Position numbers and translations under genes: made by a program. From the NCBI GenBank assembly GCA_945859605.1, contig OX243824.1, forward strand, positions 31,941,869-32,005,868: 64,000 nucleotides of DNA. The letters are read 5' to 3'. This DNA comes from Lumbricus rubellus. Lineage: Eukaryota > Annelida > Clitellata > Crassiclitellata > Lumbricidae. Positions 52,084-63,295 of this stretch are shown here, piece after piece. The number at the start of each line of letters is the position of its first letter. The first letter of the stretch is position 1. The notes under the pieces were generated by a model. It was not told where the DNA came from, made no database searches, and worked only from the letters and a program-made list of their open reading frames with translations.

Positions 52084-55000
52084 GTACGTGCAATTCTTTT
52101 TCATCATGTTCATCTTTCGCTTTAAATTGCATACTTTATGTGATGCCGATGTGGGATTTTAGATTGCGTGCTTCACGCGATGTTTGAGTGTTTTTAAATT
52201 GGATGCTTTAGGTGGTATTGGCTGGTACGGTTTCAAATTGTATACTTCAGGTAATTTCCATGTCATTTCAAATTGCATCCTTTACGCGATGTTTGAGTGT
52301 TTTTAAATTGGATGCTTTAGGTGGTATTGGCTGGTACGGTTTCAAATTGTATACTTCAGGTAATTTCCATGTCATTTCAAATTGCATGCTTTACGCGATG
52401 TTTGAGTGTTTTTAAATTGGATGCTTTAGGTGGTATTGGCTGGTACGGTTTCAAATTGTATACTTCAGGTAATTTCCATGTCATTTCAAATTGCATGCTT
52501 ATGTGATGTCTGAGTATTCTTACATTCTTACATTACTTCTTGTAGTGTATGTGCTTTTCAAATTGCATTTTTTATGTGATATCTGTGAGGTTTCAAATTG
52601 CATACTTTGTGTAATGTCTATGTAGTATCAAGTTGTATTATTCTTTATGTGATTCTGAGTTTATTTTGAAATTGCATACTTCACATCATGTGTTTGTGGT
52701 TTCAAATTGCATGCTTTATGTGATTTATGTGATATCTGTTTGGTTTCAAATTGCGTACTTCACATAATGTGTTTGTGGTTTCAAATTGCATGCTTTATGT
52801 GATAGCGGAGTGTTTTTGAATTTCATACTTCTTGTAATGTCTGCGTGGTTTCAAGTTACATACTTTATGTGATTGCTGAGGGTTTCTGAATTTCATATTT
52901 CACGTAATGTCCATGTGATTTTAAAAAACTTGCATACATTTGTGATATCTGTTTTTTTTTCTTCAAATTGCAGTATGAAAAATGCCGTCCACGTTTTTAA
53001 GGAGACGAAGCAGTTCAACGATTTGAAGCTGATGGATGCAGAAGCGGAACCAGATTATCCTGAGGAGGTAACAAACCTTCTTCAATATTTTTGCTTCAAA
53101 AGAGACTCAACTATTTTTCTACGTGCCTCATTCTGTATGTGAGAGGTTCTTAACCGGTGTGTCGCGACAAAAAAAAGGTGTGTCACTGGTGTGTCACTGG
53201 TGTGTCGCAAAGAATTGGTGTGTCACGAAAACACAGGAGCAGAAATCCCATTAATTGTTAGACCAAACAATTAACGTAGACTCCTAGAGTCATAAAACGA
53301 TGCAGAATCGTAGATTAAGGTCGGTGGAATTTATAATTTTAGAACCATTAGAAACTAAATGCATTAAATGTCAACATTCTCATTTAGATCCTAAATTTTA
53401 TCAATTTAAAGTAGATAAACTATTTCAACGTTAACATAGCTCTACTTTAATTTTAAAGTTTGAATAATGACGATTGCATGCTTGGTGTGTCGCCAAATTT
53501 GGTTGCAAGTTTAGGAGTGTCACGCACGGATAAAGGTTGAGAACCTCTGCTGTAATTGATTTTTGCGCTTACTTAATGCAATTGAGCCTTTGACTCGCTG
53601 TTTGCAAATTATATTATTATGCCACCTGATGTATTTAGACTCAAAAACGTGATTTTGCATCAGATAAAGACAGATTCAATTCTTTATCGCAATTTCCTGT
53701 CAAATAATTTGTTCTTCATTTACAAAGAGCATCAAATTTCCTTAATTTTTCTCCTCGTCTTTTGTGTGATATCAGTATATTGAAACTGTTCATGAGTTCA
53801 TTCCCTCTTGGCCGAGGTCACATATTTTGCTTTATATATTTTTAATGTAGCAAAGGAGAGAACTCATGATCCGTCCTCATAAGTCATGGCTTATAAACAT
53901 GAAGTTGTTTGCACTTCTTATCCAGAGCTGTGATGCGCTAACTTGAAGGATTGCTTGTTTTCCTCTTCATTTGCAATTTACTATTTCCATATTTTTCTGT
54001 ATTTTTCTTCGTATTCGTGTATCTTGAACTTGATCCAAAGTTGAAAACAGTAGCAGTTCATATTCGTACTTGTTGATTCGTTCAATTCTTCATACATTTT
54101 TTCATCTTTTTATTCATTCATTTTTTCAGTTTGTCTTATATTGTTGTTTGCACATATGCTATCTCTTCAATTCTCACACATTCCTCCAGCTCAGCCCCTG
54201 TGAAGAGGGCAGAGTTCACCATTTTTAAATTTCATTTCTCCTGCCATTTCTTCATGAAGATAAGTAATTATTTAGCCAGAGAGGACATCCTTTCATGTTG
54301 ATTTATGTCAAATATAAATTGTTTAAAAACAATTTTGTTGACCGATATGTATCTTTACTCTTTAGTGTCAATGTGTTGTGCATGTGTGACTTGCCCCTGC
54401 TGTAGTTTATTTTGAAATGTATGTAATTTTTTGGCGATGTATTGCATGTGTGATTGTCAGATACAAATAAAGGCTAATTACTTAACTCACTTGTATTATC
54501 TTGAATAATGTTTACTCGTAGTAATGTTCTCTGCCAATTGCTTCATACTGTTCTCAACTGAAATGCATTTTGTGTTTCTTTAGATGATGAGCAAAGAGAG
54601 AAGGAAAAGGGTAAGTCAGTTTATCGCTACATGCCTCTCTTCACATTGTCTTCTTCTCATGGTAAAATTTTGCCTCATGACATTTACTTATTGTACTGTA
54701 TTGTAGGATTTATAAAGCGCCTCTACTAGGGTGAACCGTTCAGAGGCGCTCCCAGTGCACAAAGCCACGAGGGAAGAAATAGGTTTTGAGAAAAAAGTGA
54801 GAAGGAGGTGCGATTGATTACCAGCTAGAATTTGAGATCGTGTAGATGGGGACAGAGTATTCCAAAGAGTGTGACCAATTGATGTAAAGAACTTGGACTG
54901 AGCCATGGCTGATCTAGTATGAGGAACTAGAACAGTGCTGTCCAACCTTTTTGCCCCCGTGGGCCGCAGAAGCAATATTCTTGAAGCCGAGGGCCGCAAC

Positions 55001-58000
55001 AATAAGCTCAAAAGCAAAGGAAAAATTTGCTGATAATTTTTAACTGTTTTATGGAATTATTGTTGGCTAATATATAAATGAACAGTGCATAATAACTTGG
55101 ATGCTTGATTATAGATCAGCACCAAAATTATTAGGTGCGCTCAGTTGGATTTTAAGCTTAATTTGTCGCCCATCCTGGCAGCCACAGTCTGGCAAACTCA
55201 AATCTTCATTTCGTCTCCCAGTTACAGTTTTTTTGCTCATCTCCACCCTGTAGATGAGCCGAAACCAGAGTCAATTCAGTCTAAAGAACAGTCATAGTCG
55301 TCGGCTGAGAATGAGCCAATGACATCGCCATTCATCGGTTCTGTCCATTCCCTTCAACCCTCAGGGCTCCAATTGAACAATCTCTCGAAAGGAAATGTTG
55401 CAGCTAGCTTACTTACAGACTGCTGAAACCCTGTAGTCTACACATCTCAGAAACGAACTAAAAGTGAACGGTTTGGACGATATAGCCATGCGAGGTCAAT
55501 TTAGTTGAGTAGAGGGATAAAAAAAATGTTCAAAACAAGAAGTCTTTTGACGGTCGTTTGACAGACTACGTACGGCAGAGATATAAAGAAGAATGTTGTT
55601 GAATTGGCTTTTCCGGTGACTTTTCGAACCCTAGAAACCATTAAAATTTCAATGAAAAAAACTTAGATTCGACTAGACTTTGTCCTTCATTTTATTTTAT
55701 ACACAGTGGAAGAATTCCGTATGCTCTGGCGGGCCACTTGAAATTGCTCCGCGGGCCGCATGCGGCCCGCGGGCCGCACGTTGGACAGCACTGAACTAGA
55801 ATATGAAATCTGTTTGAAGAGCGGAGTGGTCGATGTGAGGAGGCTGTACATGCACATTTTATTAACTCCTTTACCGGCAACCGCGATTATAATCGTCAAT
55901 TTTCTATACGATTATGTGCCGGTCAGTCGCTACAGGGATTAGTCAGGATTAGACTTCTCAGGAATGCTTCAGACCCAAACCAGTGAAATCACTGTCAAGT
56001 AATAATGACTTGAGGCAGACCTTGAGAAACTGTGGAAGGGAAAAACTGTACAATGCAATGCATAAGATGGCAAAACAGTGCACAGTAACAGGGCTTTTTT
56101 AACGTGCAGTTGTACACAAAATGTGCAGTTGTAGAAGCACTTCTGTACAGTTAAAACTAACAAAAAAGGTCATTGTCCTTCAATTGGAAGTAATTTGCCA
56201 TGGAGGATGGGAAAGGAAAGAAGGAGTTGTGCAGTTCGAAAAATTTCTTAAAAGCAGCCCTGCACAGTATACTAGAGCCAGATCAAATTGTACTTCTACA
56301 TAAAATTCGAGATGTTAAGTTATCTTATCTTAAGTTATTGGGGGTCCTGGTAGAGTAATGGTAACACGCTGGCCAAGAGTGCAAGAGGTAGCAAGTTCGA
56401 GCCCTCGTTGGGCGGACATGCTTTGTAGGCTGCTATTAGCGCTGTGTATTGCAAAGCTGTCTGTTCAGTCAGTAGTTAAGTTTAATTAAGATTACTGCAT
56501 AACTTGTAAATGTAAAGCGCAGTGCGTCTTGCAAACGTTTTATTAAAGAAAAGATTATTTATTATTATTGTTATTATTGTTATTATTATTATTATAGTAT
56601 ACATGTATTCCTCTGAAAATTTAATGGTCACTTCAAACAAGCTCTCAGAATTATTATAGTATACATGTAGTCCTACACACCCATAGATCATTGTGAAACA
56701 TTTCTCCAGACGATGTGCATTTGTAACCTCCTATTCGCATATTATTATTATTATTATTATTATTATTATCTGGCATCGTTAAAAACAATGATGTATTTAG
56801 ACTGGATTTTATGAGTACGTTTCTGTGTTAGATGAACTATCTGATGCTGAAGGGTTGTGTGCGTGGTGCGCCAACGACACCAATGCAACAGCAGCTGTAC
56901 GATGGCATCATGTGTCGAGTGCCACGCCATCTCAAGACCGGTGCCGCTCTGCTCGCCGTCATTGCTGAAGTCCACAAGGAGATTGTGGCTGACTATGACA
57001 AGAGCATGCAGAAGTCAATGGGTACATATTCATACATTAATATAGAAAAAAACTACTCAGAGGCGCTCTCGGCTTCAGCGCGCCCAAAAAGAACAGTTTT
57101 AAGTTTAGTAAAGAACGATCCTAGTAGAGTCCCAGGGTGTAAGCGCAGCTATTGCCACTTTTCATATGCATTGTTTTAGATTTTTCACTTTCCTTGTCCA
57201 ATTGAATTCAATTGTGCAGCTATTTAGTGGGGTGGGGCATAGAGGCGAGGGGTGTGAGTGCGGGGCAGGGTGGGGCGAAGGGTAGGGTGGAGTCCCGGGC
57301 AGGTCTGGTGACGTTGGAGAGGGGGAAATCGAAATTTGCCAGGCAACGCAGGGGTGCCTCATAGGGGTAGGAGCGAAAAATCAATTCCCTGGCAACGCCC
57401 GATACCTCAGATATTTATGTATTTGCGGGGCGAATGGTTTGAATATCTGAGTTGTTGAAACTATTCAAATATACTGGCACGCAAATCGACATGTACATTG
57501 TACAATCGTACATCTGATAAAGCACAAAATGTGTCGGTTTCCATATAGTGTATATAATTCCAGATAGTTTATATAATTCCATATAGTGTATATAATTCCA
57601 GATAGTTTATATAATTCCAGATAGTTTATATCATTCCAGATAGTTTATATATAGTTCCAGATACTGTATATAATTCCAGATAGTGTATATATAATTCCAG
57701 ATAGTTTATATAATTCCATATAGTGTATATAATTCCAGATAGTTTATATAATTCCAGATAGTTTATATCATTCCAGATAGTTTATATATAGTTCCAGATA
57801 CTGTATATAATTCCAGATAGTGTATATAATTCCAGATAGTGTATATATAGTTCCAGATAGTTTATATAATTCCAGATAGTGTATATATAGTTCCAGATAG
57901 TTTATATAATTCCATATAGTGTATATAATTCCAGATAGTTTATATAATTCCAGATAGTTTATATCATTCCAGATAGTTTATATATAGTTCCAGATACTGT

Positions 58001-61000
58001 ATATAATTCCAGATAGTGTATATAATTCCAGATAGTTTATATAATTCCAGATAGTTTATATAATTCCAGATAGTGTATATATAGTTCCAGATAGTTTATA
58101 TAATTCCATATAGTGTATATAATTCCAGATAGTTTATATAATTCCAGATAGTTTATATCATTCCAGATAGTTTATATATAGTTCCAGATACTGTATATAA
58201 TTCCAGATAGTGTATATAATTCCAGATAGTTTATATAATTCCAGATAGTTTATATAATTCCAGATAGTGTATATATAGTTCCAGATAGTTTATATAATTC
58301 CATATAGTGTATATAATTCCAGATAGTTTATATAATTCCAGATAGTTTATATCATTCCAGATAGTTTATATATAGTTCCAGATACTGTATATAATTCCAG
58401 ATAGTGTATATAATTCCAGATAGTTTATATAATTCCAGATAGTGTATATATAGTTCCAGATACTGTATATCATTCCAGATAGTGTATATTATTATTCCAG
58501 ACAGTAAATATCATTCCTGTTAGTATATCATTCCAGATAGTGCATATTATCTCTACTTACAGTTCAGCACGTCCTTGTGAGGCCAGACATTCGCGGTCTT
58601 GAGGACGACGACAATGTCCCTCCCACTCCGTCCCCGGTCGGTCTCGACTTCTCTCAGCCGTGGCACGCATCTGTCGTCGCGAGCAAAGAGATGATGCTCA
58701 ACAATCTTCACATCTGTCATCCGACGATGAAGATGATGCTCGAGATGGGTCACGATGCGCTCGCTAAGATCCTGCTCCTCAACTGCTTCGCGTATCGCTC
58801 GCAGGGGCAACTCGAGTTCGAAACGCTTCGCAATAACATCATCTTGGAGACGGAGAAAGCGGAGGAGAAACTGAAGAACAGGTTTGGATTTCAAGGAAAC
58901 TACAGCTCGGTTCTTTTTTGTTGTATTGTTTATTTATTTATTTATTTCTCGCATTTGCTCGGTTCTTTTTTGTTGTATTGTTTATTTATTTATTTCTCGC
59001 ATTTGCTCGGTTCTTTTTTGTTGTATTGTTTATTTATTTATTTATTTCTCGCATTTGCTATAGTTCACTATTCAGGGGCGCTCCCGACTACAGCGCGGAT
59101 ACTGCACTTTTATAAGCATGCCGAAGCGCATGAGCAATTGCAAGTGGAGGACTTGAGCAGGGTCCCTGCGTGACGGCTTGAAGTGGATTCGCACTTGGAA
59201 CCATCCGGTTGCAAGGCACCAAACACCACTACTACACCACCGCCACGCTCCACAATTACCGTATGTTGTTTGTATATGACCATTTACAAAGTGCTTCTCT
59301 CAGCAAAAAGTCTTTCAGAAGCGCTCTCAGTGTGATCGACCTCTGAGAGAAAAGGTGTGATTTGAAGCAAGAGAAAGATGAGCAAAGACTGCCACAGAGA
59401 AAAACAAAGTACTAAATTATAAGCAGTTCTGCACACACGTTGAACCTGACTATTGCCATTATGATTTTGAATAGACCACTTATCTTACCCTCAATATTAT
59501 TTCACTTTTTTTTCTTTATAGTAAAGATTTGTTTGATGTGTTTGGTTTTTTCAGCTGGCTGCCATCTGTCATCAACATTTTTGCCGATAAGAAGAATTTC
59601 GCGTCCATTAAGCCGAACAAACAGGAGAGTTTCTTCAACTGCGTCGCAAGTCTAATGGCCAATCAGGTAACAGATTAATTCATTCATTCATTTCGAGAAT
59701 TTATATAGCACCTCTTCAAGAAACCTACGAGTTCACAGGCGCTCCCAGCCGAGCCATAGCTAAAAACTAAGATTAGTAGGCTTAATCTAAAGCCACTCCA
59801 AACTTCAGATTTATCCTTTGTCAATTGCTGTTTATTATGTTAAATTTTTTTTATTTCCAGCAGTTTGCAACCTAAGTTTGCTGAATTGGCGATTTATGTA
59901 ACGGCTCTAAAGAAAAACTCTGATGTTGTAGCAACTTTTGTGGCTCTCTTGATACTGAATAGAACATCTAAACTCTTGCTTAAATAGATACGTTGGCTTC
60001 TTGTTCAGTAAAGTATTTGTTTCAAAAATTATATAAATGCACGACCATGTTATGGCGCCATACAAATGGTGATTATGCATATTGGGTATTATATATCCGA
60101 TGCAGTATCCGCTCTGCATTTGGGAGCGCCTCTGAGTAGAGAGATCTTAACAAGTGCACATACAAAGAAATACATACAGACAATTGTGTCTGTTGCAGTT
60201 GCGTGATCTTGTGACGCGATCGATTGAGTCGTGGGTGAATCTATTCGACGAGAGCAACAAGAATCGTTTGCCGCTGTTGCGAATGGAACTCATCTACGAA
60301 GACAGCAAGATGATTTTCTATCCGTTCTTTCACGACCTCGAAGAACTCATCCTCTTCGTCGTCCAACATCTCTCACAGAGACTCCAAACGGTATTCGTCG
60401 TCGTATCTGTCCTACACATCGTTTCACTATTGTATTGTACTGTCTTATGTCGTTTCATTCTTGTATTGTACTATCCTTTATCATTTCACTATTGTATTGT
60501 GCCGTCTGATATCGTTTCACTATTGTATATATCATTTCGCTATTGTATTGTGCCGTCTGATATCGTTTCACTATTGTATATATCGTTTCGCTATTGTATT
60601 GTGCCATCTGATATCGTTTCACTATTGTATTGTGCCGTCTGATATCGTTTCACTATTGTATATATCGTTTCGCTATTGTATTGTGTCATCTGATATCGTT
60701 TCACTATTGTATTGGGCCGTCTGATATTGTTTCACTATTGTATATATCGTTTCACTATTGTATTGTGCCGTCTTATATCGTTTCACTATTGTATATATCG
60801 TTTCGCTATTGTATTGTGCCATCTAATATATCGTTTCACTATTGTATATATCGTTTCACTATTGTATTGTGCCGTCTTATATCGTTTCACTATTGTATAT
60901 ATCGTTTCACTATTGTATTGTGCTGTCTTGTATCGTTTCACTATTGTATTGTGTTGTCCTATGTCGTTTCACTATTGTATTGTGTTGTCCTATATCGTTT

Positions 61001-62891
61001 CACTACTGTATTGAGGATGGGTAGAAAGGGAGAGAAAGGGGTTGGTGCAGTTGTGGAACATCTTTAAATGAAATGCTGAACTCGTTTGTGTCTGTTGTTC
61101 CAGATTCCGAACATTCTGTCGTGGTTGTCGGGAAGCAACACTGTTGCGACGATCAACGCAGCGGTGGATGAAGAGGTCATTCGAAGGTCAAACGAGAAAC
61201 TCAAGGAATCGATCAGAAGGAATTTTGAAGAACCGAAAGCTCACCTCGACTCGTTCCGTTAGTTATTGTCGTTGGATCACTCTATTGTATTCTATTGTCT
61301 TTCACTCACTTTATTGTATTCTATTGTCTTTCACTCACTTTATTGTATTCTATTGTCTTTCACTCACTTTATTGTATTCTATTGTCTTTCACTCACTCTA
61401 TGGTTTTTGAATCATTGTATTGTATTCTATTGTCTTTCACTCACTCTATGGTTTTTGAATCACTTTATTGTATTCTATTGTCTTTCACTCACTCTATGGT
61501 TTTTGAATCACTTTATTGTATTCTATTGTCTTTCACTCACTGTATTGTATTCTATTGTCTTTCACTCACTCTATGGTTTTTGAATCATTGTATTGTATTC
61601 TATTGTCTTTCACTCACTTTATTGTATTCTGTTGTCTTTCACTCACTTTATTGTATTCTATTGTCTTTCACTCACTTTATTGTATTCTATTGTCTTTCAC
61701 TCACTTTATTGTATTATATTGTCTTTGAATCACTATTTTGTATTCTATTGTATTTGACTCACTTTATTGTATTCTATTGTTTTGACTCACTTTATTGTAT
61801 TCTATTGTCTTTGACTTGCTTTATTGTATTCTATTGTTTTGACTCACTTTATTGTATTCTATTGTCTTTGAATCACTCTATTGTATTCTATTGTCTTTGA
61901 ATAATTGTATTGTCTTCTATTGTCTTTGACTCACTTTATTGTATTCTATTGTTTTGACTCACTTTATTGTATTCTATTGTCTTTGAATCGCTTTATTGTA
62001 TTCTATTGTCTTTGAATCACTCTATTGTATTCTATTGTCTTTGAATAATTGTATTGTCTTCTATTGTCTTTGACTCACTTTATTGTATTCTATTGTTTTG
62101 ACTCACTTTATTGTATTCTATTGTCTTTGAATCGCTTTATTGTATTCTATTGTCTTTGAATCACTCTATTGTATTCTATTGTCTTTGAATAATTGTATTG
62201 TCTTCTATTGTCTTTGACTCACTTTATTGTATTCTATTGTCTTTGACTCACTGTGTTTTTTGTTTTGGTTATATTGTAGTTCCTCAAGCTTAGTTAAGCA
62301 TTGCTAAGATAGTGAATTCTACAGTTTCTAATATTTATCTTATTAATTATATTTTTGTCTGTTAATTTGTGTATTTATTGTGTTTATTGTATTCATTGTA
62401 TTATTTATTTATCTATTTATTTATCTGTTTATTTATTTGTTCATTTATTTATTAAAGACTGGTTTTAGTCAGTTTAATGTTGAAAGCGATGAGAATCCAG
62501 ATTTCGAATGTCTGATCAGCAGATTGAATTACCAGCAATTGATTGACTGACAACTTTAGGATGGTTAGGAAATTCTTAGACTCATTGGAAATCTCTTTCT
62601 CATTCTATTCTTTTTGTTCTCGACTTGTTTCCCTCCTGTTGTATTCTTGTTTCATTATTGTTCCATTTTTTAATCCTTTTTGTTGCGGGCTTATTGTTTG
62701 TGATTCGTCATTTTTAAAGGCACCATTGTTTTGGAGTTATTGTTATTAGTGCTGCTGTGAAAGTTTTCTGAATGACCATAATAATGATAAGAATAGTGAT
62801 GACGATGATAATAATAATAATGATAATGATAATAATAATGATGATTATAATAATGATGATAATAATAACAATGATAATGATAATGATGATG

Positions 62892-62944
<53 letters not shown>

Positions 62945-62969
62945 AACAATGATAATGATAGTGATGATG

Positions 62970-63019
<50 letters not shown>

Positions 63020-63181
63020 AATAATGATAAGGATAGTGATAGTGATTATGATGATTATAATAATGATGATAATAATTAATGTGTTTCAGTTGTGAAGTAC
63101 AGCTACCTCATAAACGGTGAAGCACTTGAAGAAGTTGAGAAGTTCATTGCAACGAAACACACGTTCGAGGAATATATGGAG
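51902..63181 (+). CDS. DNAH12: dynein axonemal heavy chain 12-like, N-terminal part (nine coding exons, continues beyond window)
   Basis: Inner-arm axonemal dynein heavy chain, a motor ATPase of motile cilia; only the N-terminal tail region is in the window. Coding exons, all with GT-AG sites unless noted: 51902-52083, 52974-53067, 54584-54610, 56832-57021, 58563-58881, 59555-59666, 60199-60390, 61104-61257, 63090-63181 (the last with a GC donor). They join in one frame of 454 codons (1362 nt). Conserved landmarks are SKLLKFR, PEE, MNYLMLKGCV, VLVRPDIRGLEDDDN, SPVGLDFSQPWH, ICHPTMKMMLEMG, SWLPSVINIF, CVASLMANQLRDLVTRSIESWVNLF, MIFYPFFHDLEELIL, IPNILSWLSG and YLINGEALEEVEKF, which follow the order of vertebrate DNAH12. 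No AAA modules, stalk or P-loops are reached. Start ATG 51902 lies 3 nt after a CTTTCGTTAG acceptor. Confidence 0.93.
52084..52973. repeat. intron 1: 109-bp tandem repeats and degenerate AAATTGCAT repeats
   Basis: GGTGGTATTGGCTGGTACGG recurs at 52211, 52320 and 52429 (exact 109-bp period). From 52,560 to 52,960 shorter units with TTTCAAATTGCATACTTTATG continue in degenerate form. Confidence 0.9.
52974..53067 (+). CDS. DNAH12: DNAH12-like exon 2
   Basis: 94 nt after CAAATTGCAG, ending before GTAACA. Ends PDYPEE in phase 0. Confidence 0.88.
53141..53549. mobile_element. hAT-like MITE (409 bp) in intron 2
   Basis: Ends GAGAGGTTCTTAACC and GGTTGAGAACCTCTG; flanks CTGTATGT / CTGTAATT (6 of 8). 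The interior has GTGTGTC repeats. Confidence 0.75.
53550..54583. other. rest of intron 2
   Basis: AT-rich intronic sequence with no gene or clear repeat. Confidence 0.5.
54584..54610 (+). CDS. DNAH12: DNAH12-like exon 3 (27-nt microexon)
   Basis: Nine codons (MMSKERRKR) between TTTCTTTAG and GTAAGT, both phase 0. The residues fit the gap between exons 2 and 4 in the family. Confidence 0.8.
54700..55860 (-). mobile_element. LINE 3' end in intron 3, split by a hAT-like MITE
   Basis: The minus-strand pieces 55,860-55,802 (SSHRPLRSSNRF) and 54,932-54,700 (TRSAMAQSKFFTSIGHTLWNTLSPSTRS) read like the same LINE C-terminus as at 29.8 kb. The hairpin AGCGCCTCTACTAGGG...CAGAGGCGCT is at 54,716-54,751. 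Confidence 0.8.
54933..55793. mobile_element. 861-bp hAT-like MITE, copy 2
   Basis: Same length and near-identical to 40,671-41,531; perfect 8-bp duplication AACTAGAA (54925-54932, 55794-55801). Confidence 0.93.
56338..56560 (+). mobile_element. tRNA-derived SINE (family B) in intron 3
   Basis: GGGGTCCTGGTAGAGTAATG with an A-box-like core and B box AGTTCGAGCCC ~60 bp on; a tail region GTAAAGCGCAGTGCGTCTTG ends in ATT repeats. The head differs from family A. Confidence 0.7.
56832..57021 (+). CDS. DNAH12: DNAH12-like exon 4
   Basis: 190 nt after TCTGTGTTAG, ending before GTACAT with one base of a split codon. Encodes MNYLMLKGCVRGAPTTPMQ and KEIVADYDKSMQKSM. Confidence 0.9.
57022..58562. repeat. 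intron 4: ~19-bp minisatellite with a ~194-bp higher-order repeat
   Basis: Units of ATTCCAGATAGTTTATATA fill 57,540-58,540. The variant phrase ATCATTCCAGATAG recurs at about 57,629, 57,766, 57,962, 58,156 and 58,350, so blocks of ten units are themselves repeated. A SINE-tail fragment lies at 57,053-57,090. Confidence 0.92.
58563..58881 (+). CDS. DNAH12: DNAH12-like exon 5
   Basis: 319 nt, the largest exon here. Contains VLVRPDIRGLEDDDN, SPVGLDFSQPWH and ICHPTMKMMLEMG; ends before GTTTGG with a two-base split codon. Confidence 0.92.
58905..59060. repeat. intron 5 minisatellite (three ~55-bp units)
   Basis: GGTTCTTTTTTGTTGTATTG and TTTCTCGCATTTGCT are repeated three times. Confidence 0.9.
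59058..59255 (-). mobile_element. tRNA-derived SINE (family A) in intron 5
   Basis: On the minus strand: head GTGGAGCGTGGCGGTGGTG, B-box-like GTGCGAATCCACT, body TTGCTCATGCGCTTCGG, tail GGGAGCGCCCCTGAATAG. Confidence 0.75.
59555..59666 (+). CDS. DNAH12: DNAH12-like exon 6
   Basis: 112 nt after GTTTTTTCAG, ending before GTAACA. Encodes WLPSVINIFADKK...CVASLMANQ. Confidence 0.92.
59667..60198. other. intron 6 with SINE/LINE tail fragments
   Basis: A hairpin-type fragment lies at 59,695-59,750 (TATATAGCACCTCTTCAAG...CACAGGCGCTCCC). A plus-oriented SINE tail at 60,098-60,178 ends ~20 bp before the exon 7 acceptor. Confidence 0.6.
60199..60390 (+). CDS. DNAH12: DNAH12-like exon 7
   Basis: 192 nt, phase 0 at both ends, after CTGTTGCAG and before GTATTC. 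Contains LRDLVTRSIESWVNLF and IFYPFFHDLEELIL. Confidence 0.92.
60420..61015. repeat. intron 7 minisatellite (ATCGTTTCACTATTGTAT)
   Basis: About 20 units alternating between forms with TGTGCCGTCTGAT and TATATATCGTT. Confidence 0.95.
61104..61257 (+). CDS. DNAH12: DNAH12-like exon 8
   Basis: 154 nt after GTTGTTCCAG, ending before GTTAGT with one base of a split codon. Starts IPNILSWLSGSN. Confidence 0.9.
61275..62260. repeat. intron 8 minisatellite (TTGTATTCTATTGTCTTT)
   Basis: Almost 1 kb of ~26-bp units with CACTCACTTTA or GAATCACTCTA variants; blocks repeat as ~145-bp sets in the last third. Confidence 0.95.
62770..63080. repeat. (AAT)n/(GAT)n microsatellite in intron 8
   Basis: A ~300-bp mix of ATA, ATG and GAT triplets, ending ~10 bp before the exon 9 acceptor. 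Confidence 0.95.
63090..63181 (+). CDS. DNAH12: DNAH12-like exon 9, with a GC donor
   Basis: 92 nt after GTGTTTCAG. Encodes VKYSYLINGEALEEVEKFIATKHTFEEYME. The best donor is GAG|GCAAGT, the consensus of GC-AG introns. The next exon is outside the window. Confidence 0.85.
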
Positions 63182-63244
63182 GCAAGTCATTTTCATTTGC
63201 ATTGCTCACGTCAAATAAGTTAATTAATTCATTCATTCATTCAA

Positions 63245-63295
63245 ATAATTATTTGTATAGCGCCTCTTCAAGAAAACTACTCAGAGGCGCAGGAC
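63245..63295. repeat. SINE/LINE tail hairpin fragment in intron 9
   Basis: TTGTATAGCGCCTCTTCAAG and CTACTCAGAGGCGC form the recurrent hairpin. Confidence 0.7.

Noticed and set aside
52212..52506. Two nearly identical 61-67-codon frames
   Set aside because: Produced by the 109-bp intronic tandem repeat.
56338..56412. Possible functional tRNA gene
   Set aside because: A and B boxes are present but the cloverleaf arms do not pair well and a SINE tail follows.
60154..62000. Open frames rich in SLLYCAV/ILLSFTHF text
   Set aside because: They run out of dynein exons 7 and 8 into intronic minisatellites; no family similarity.
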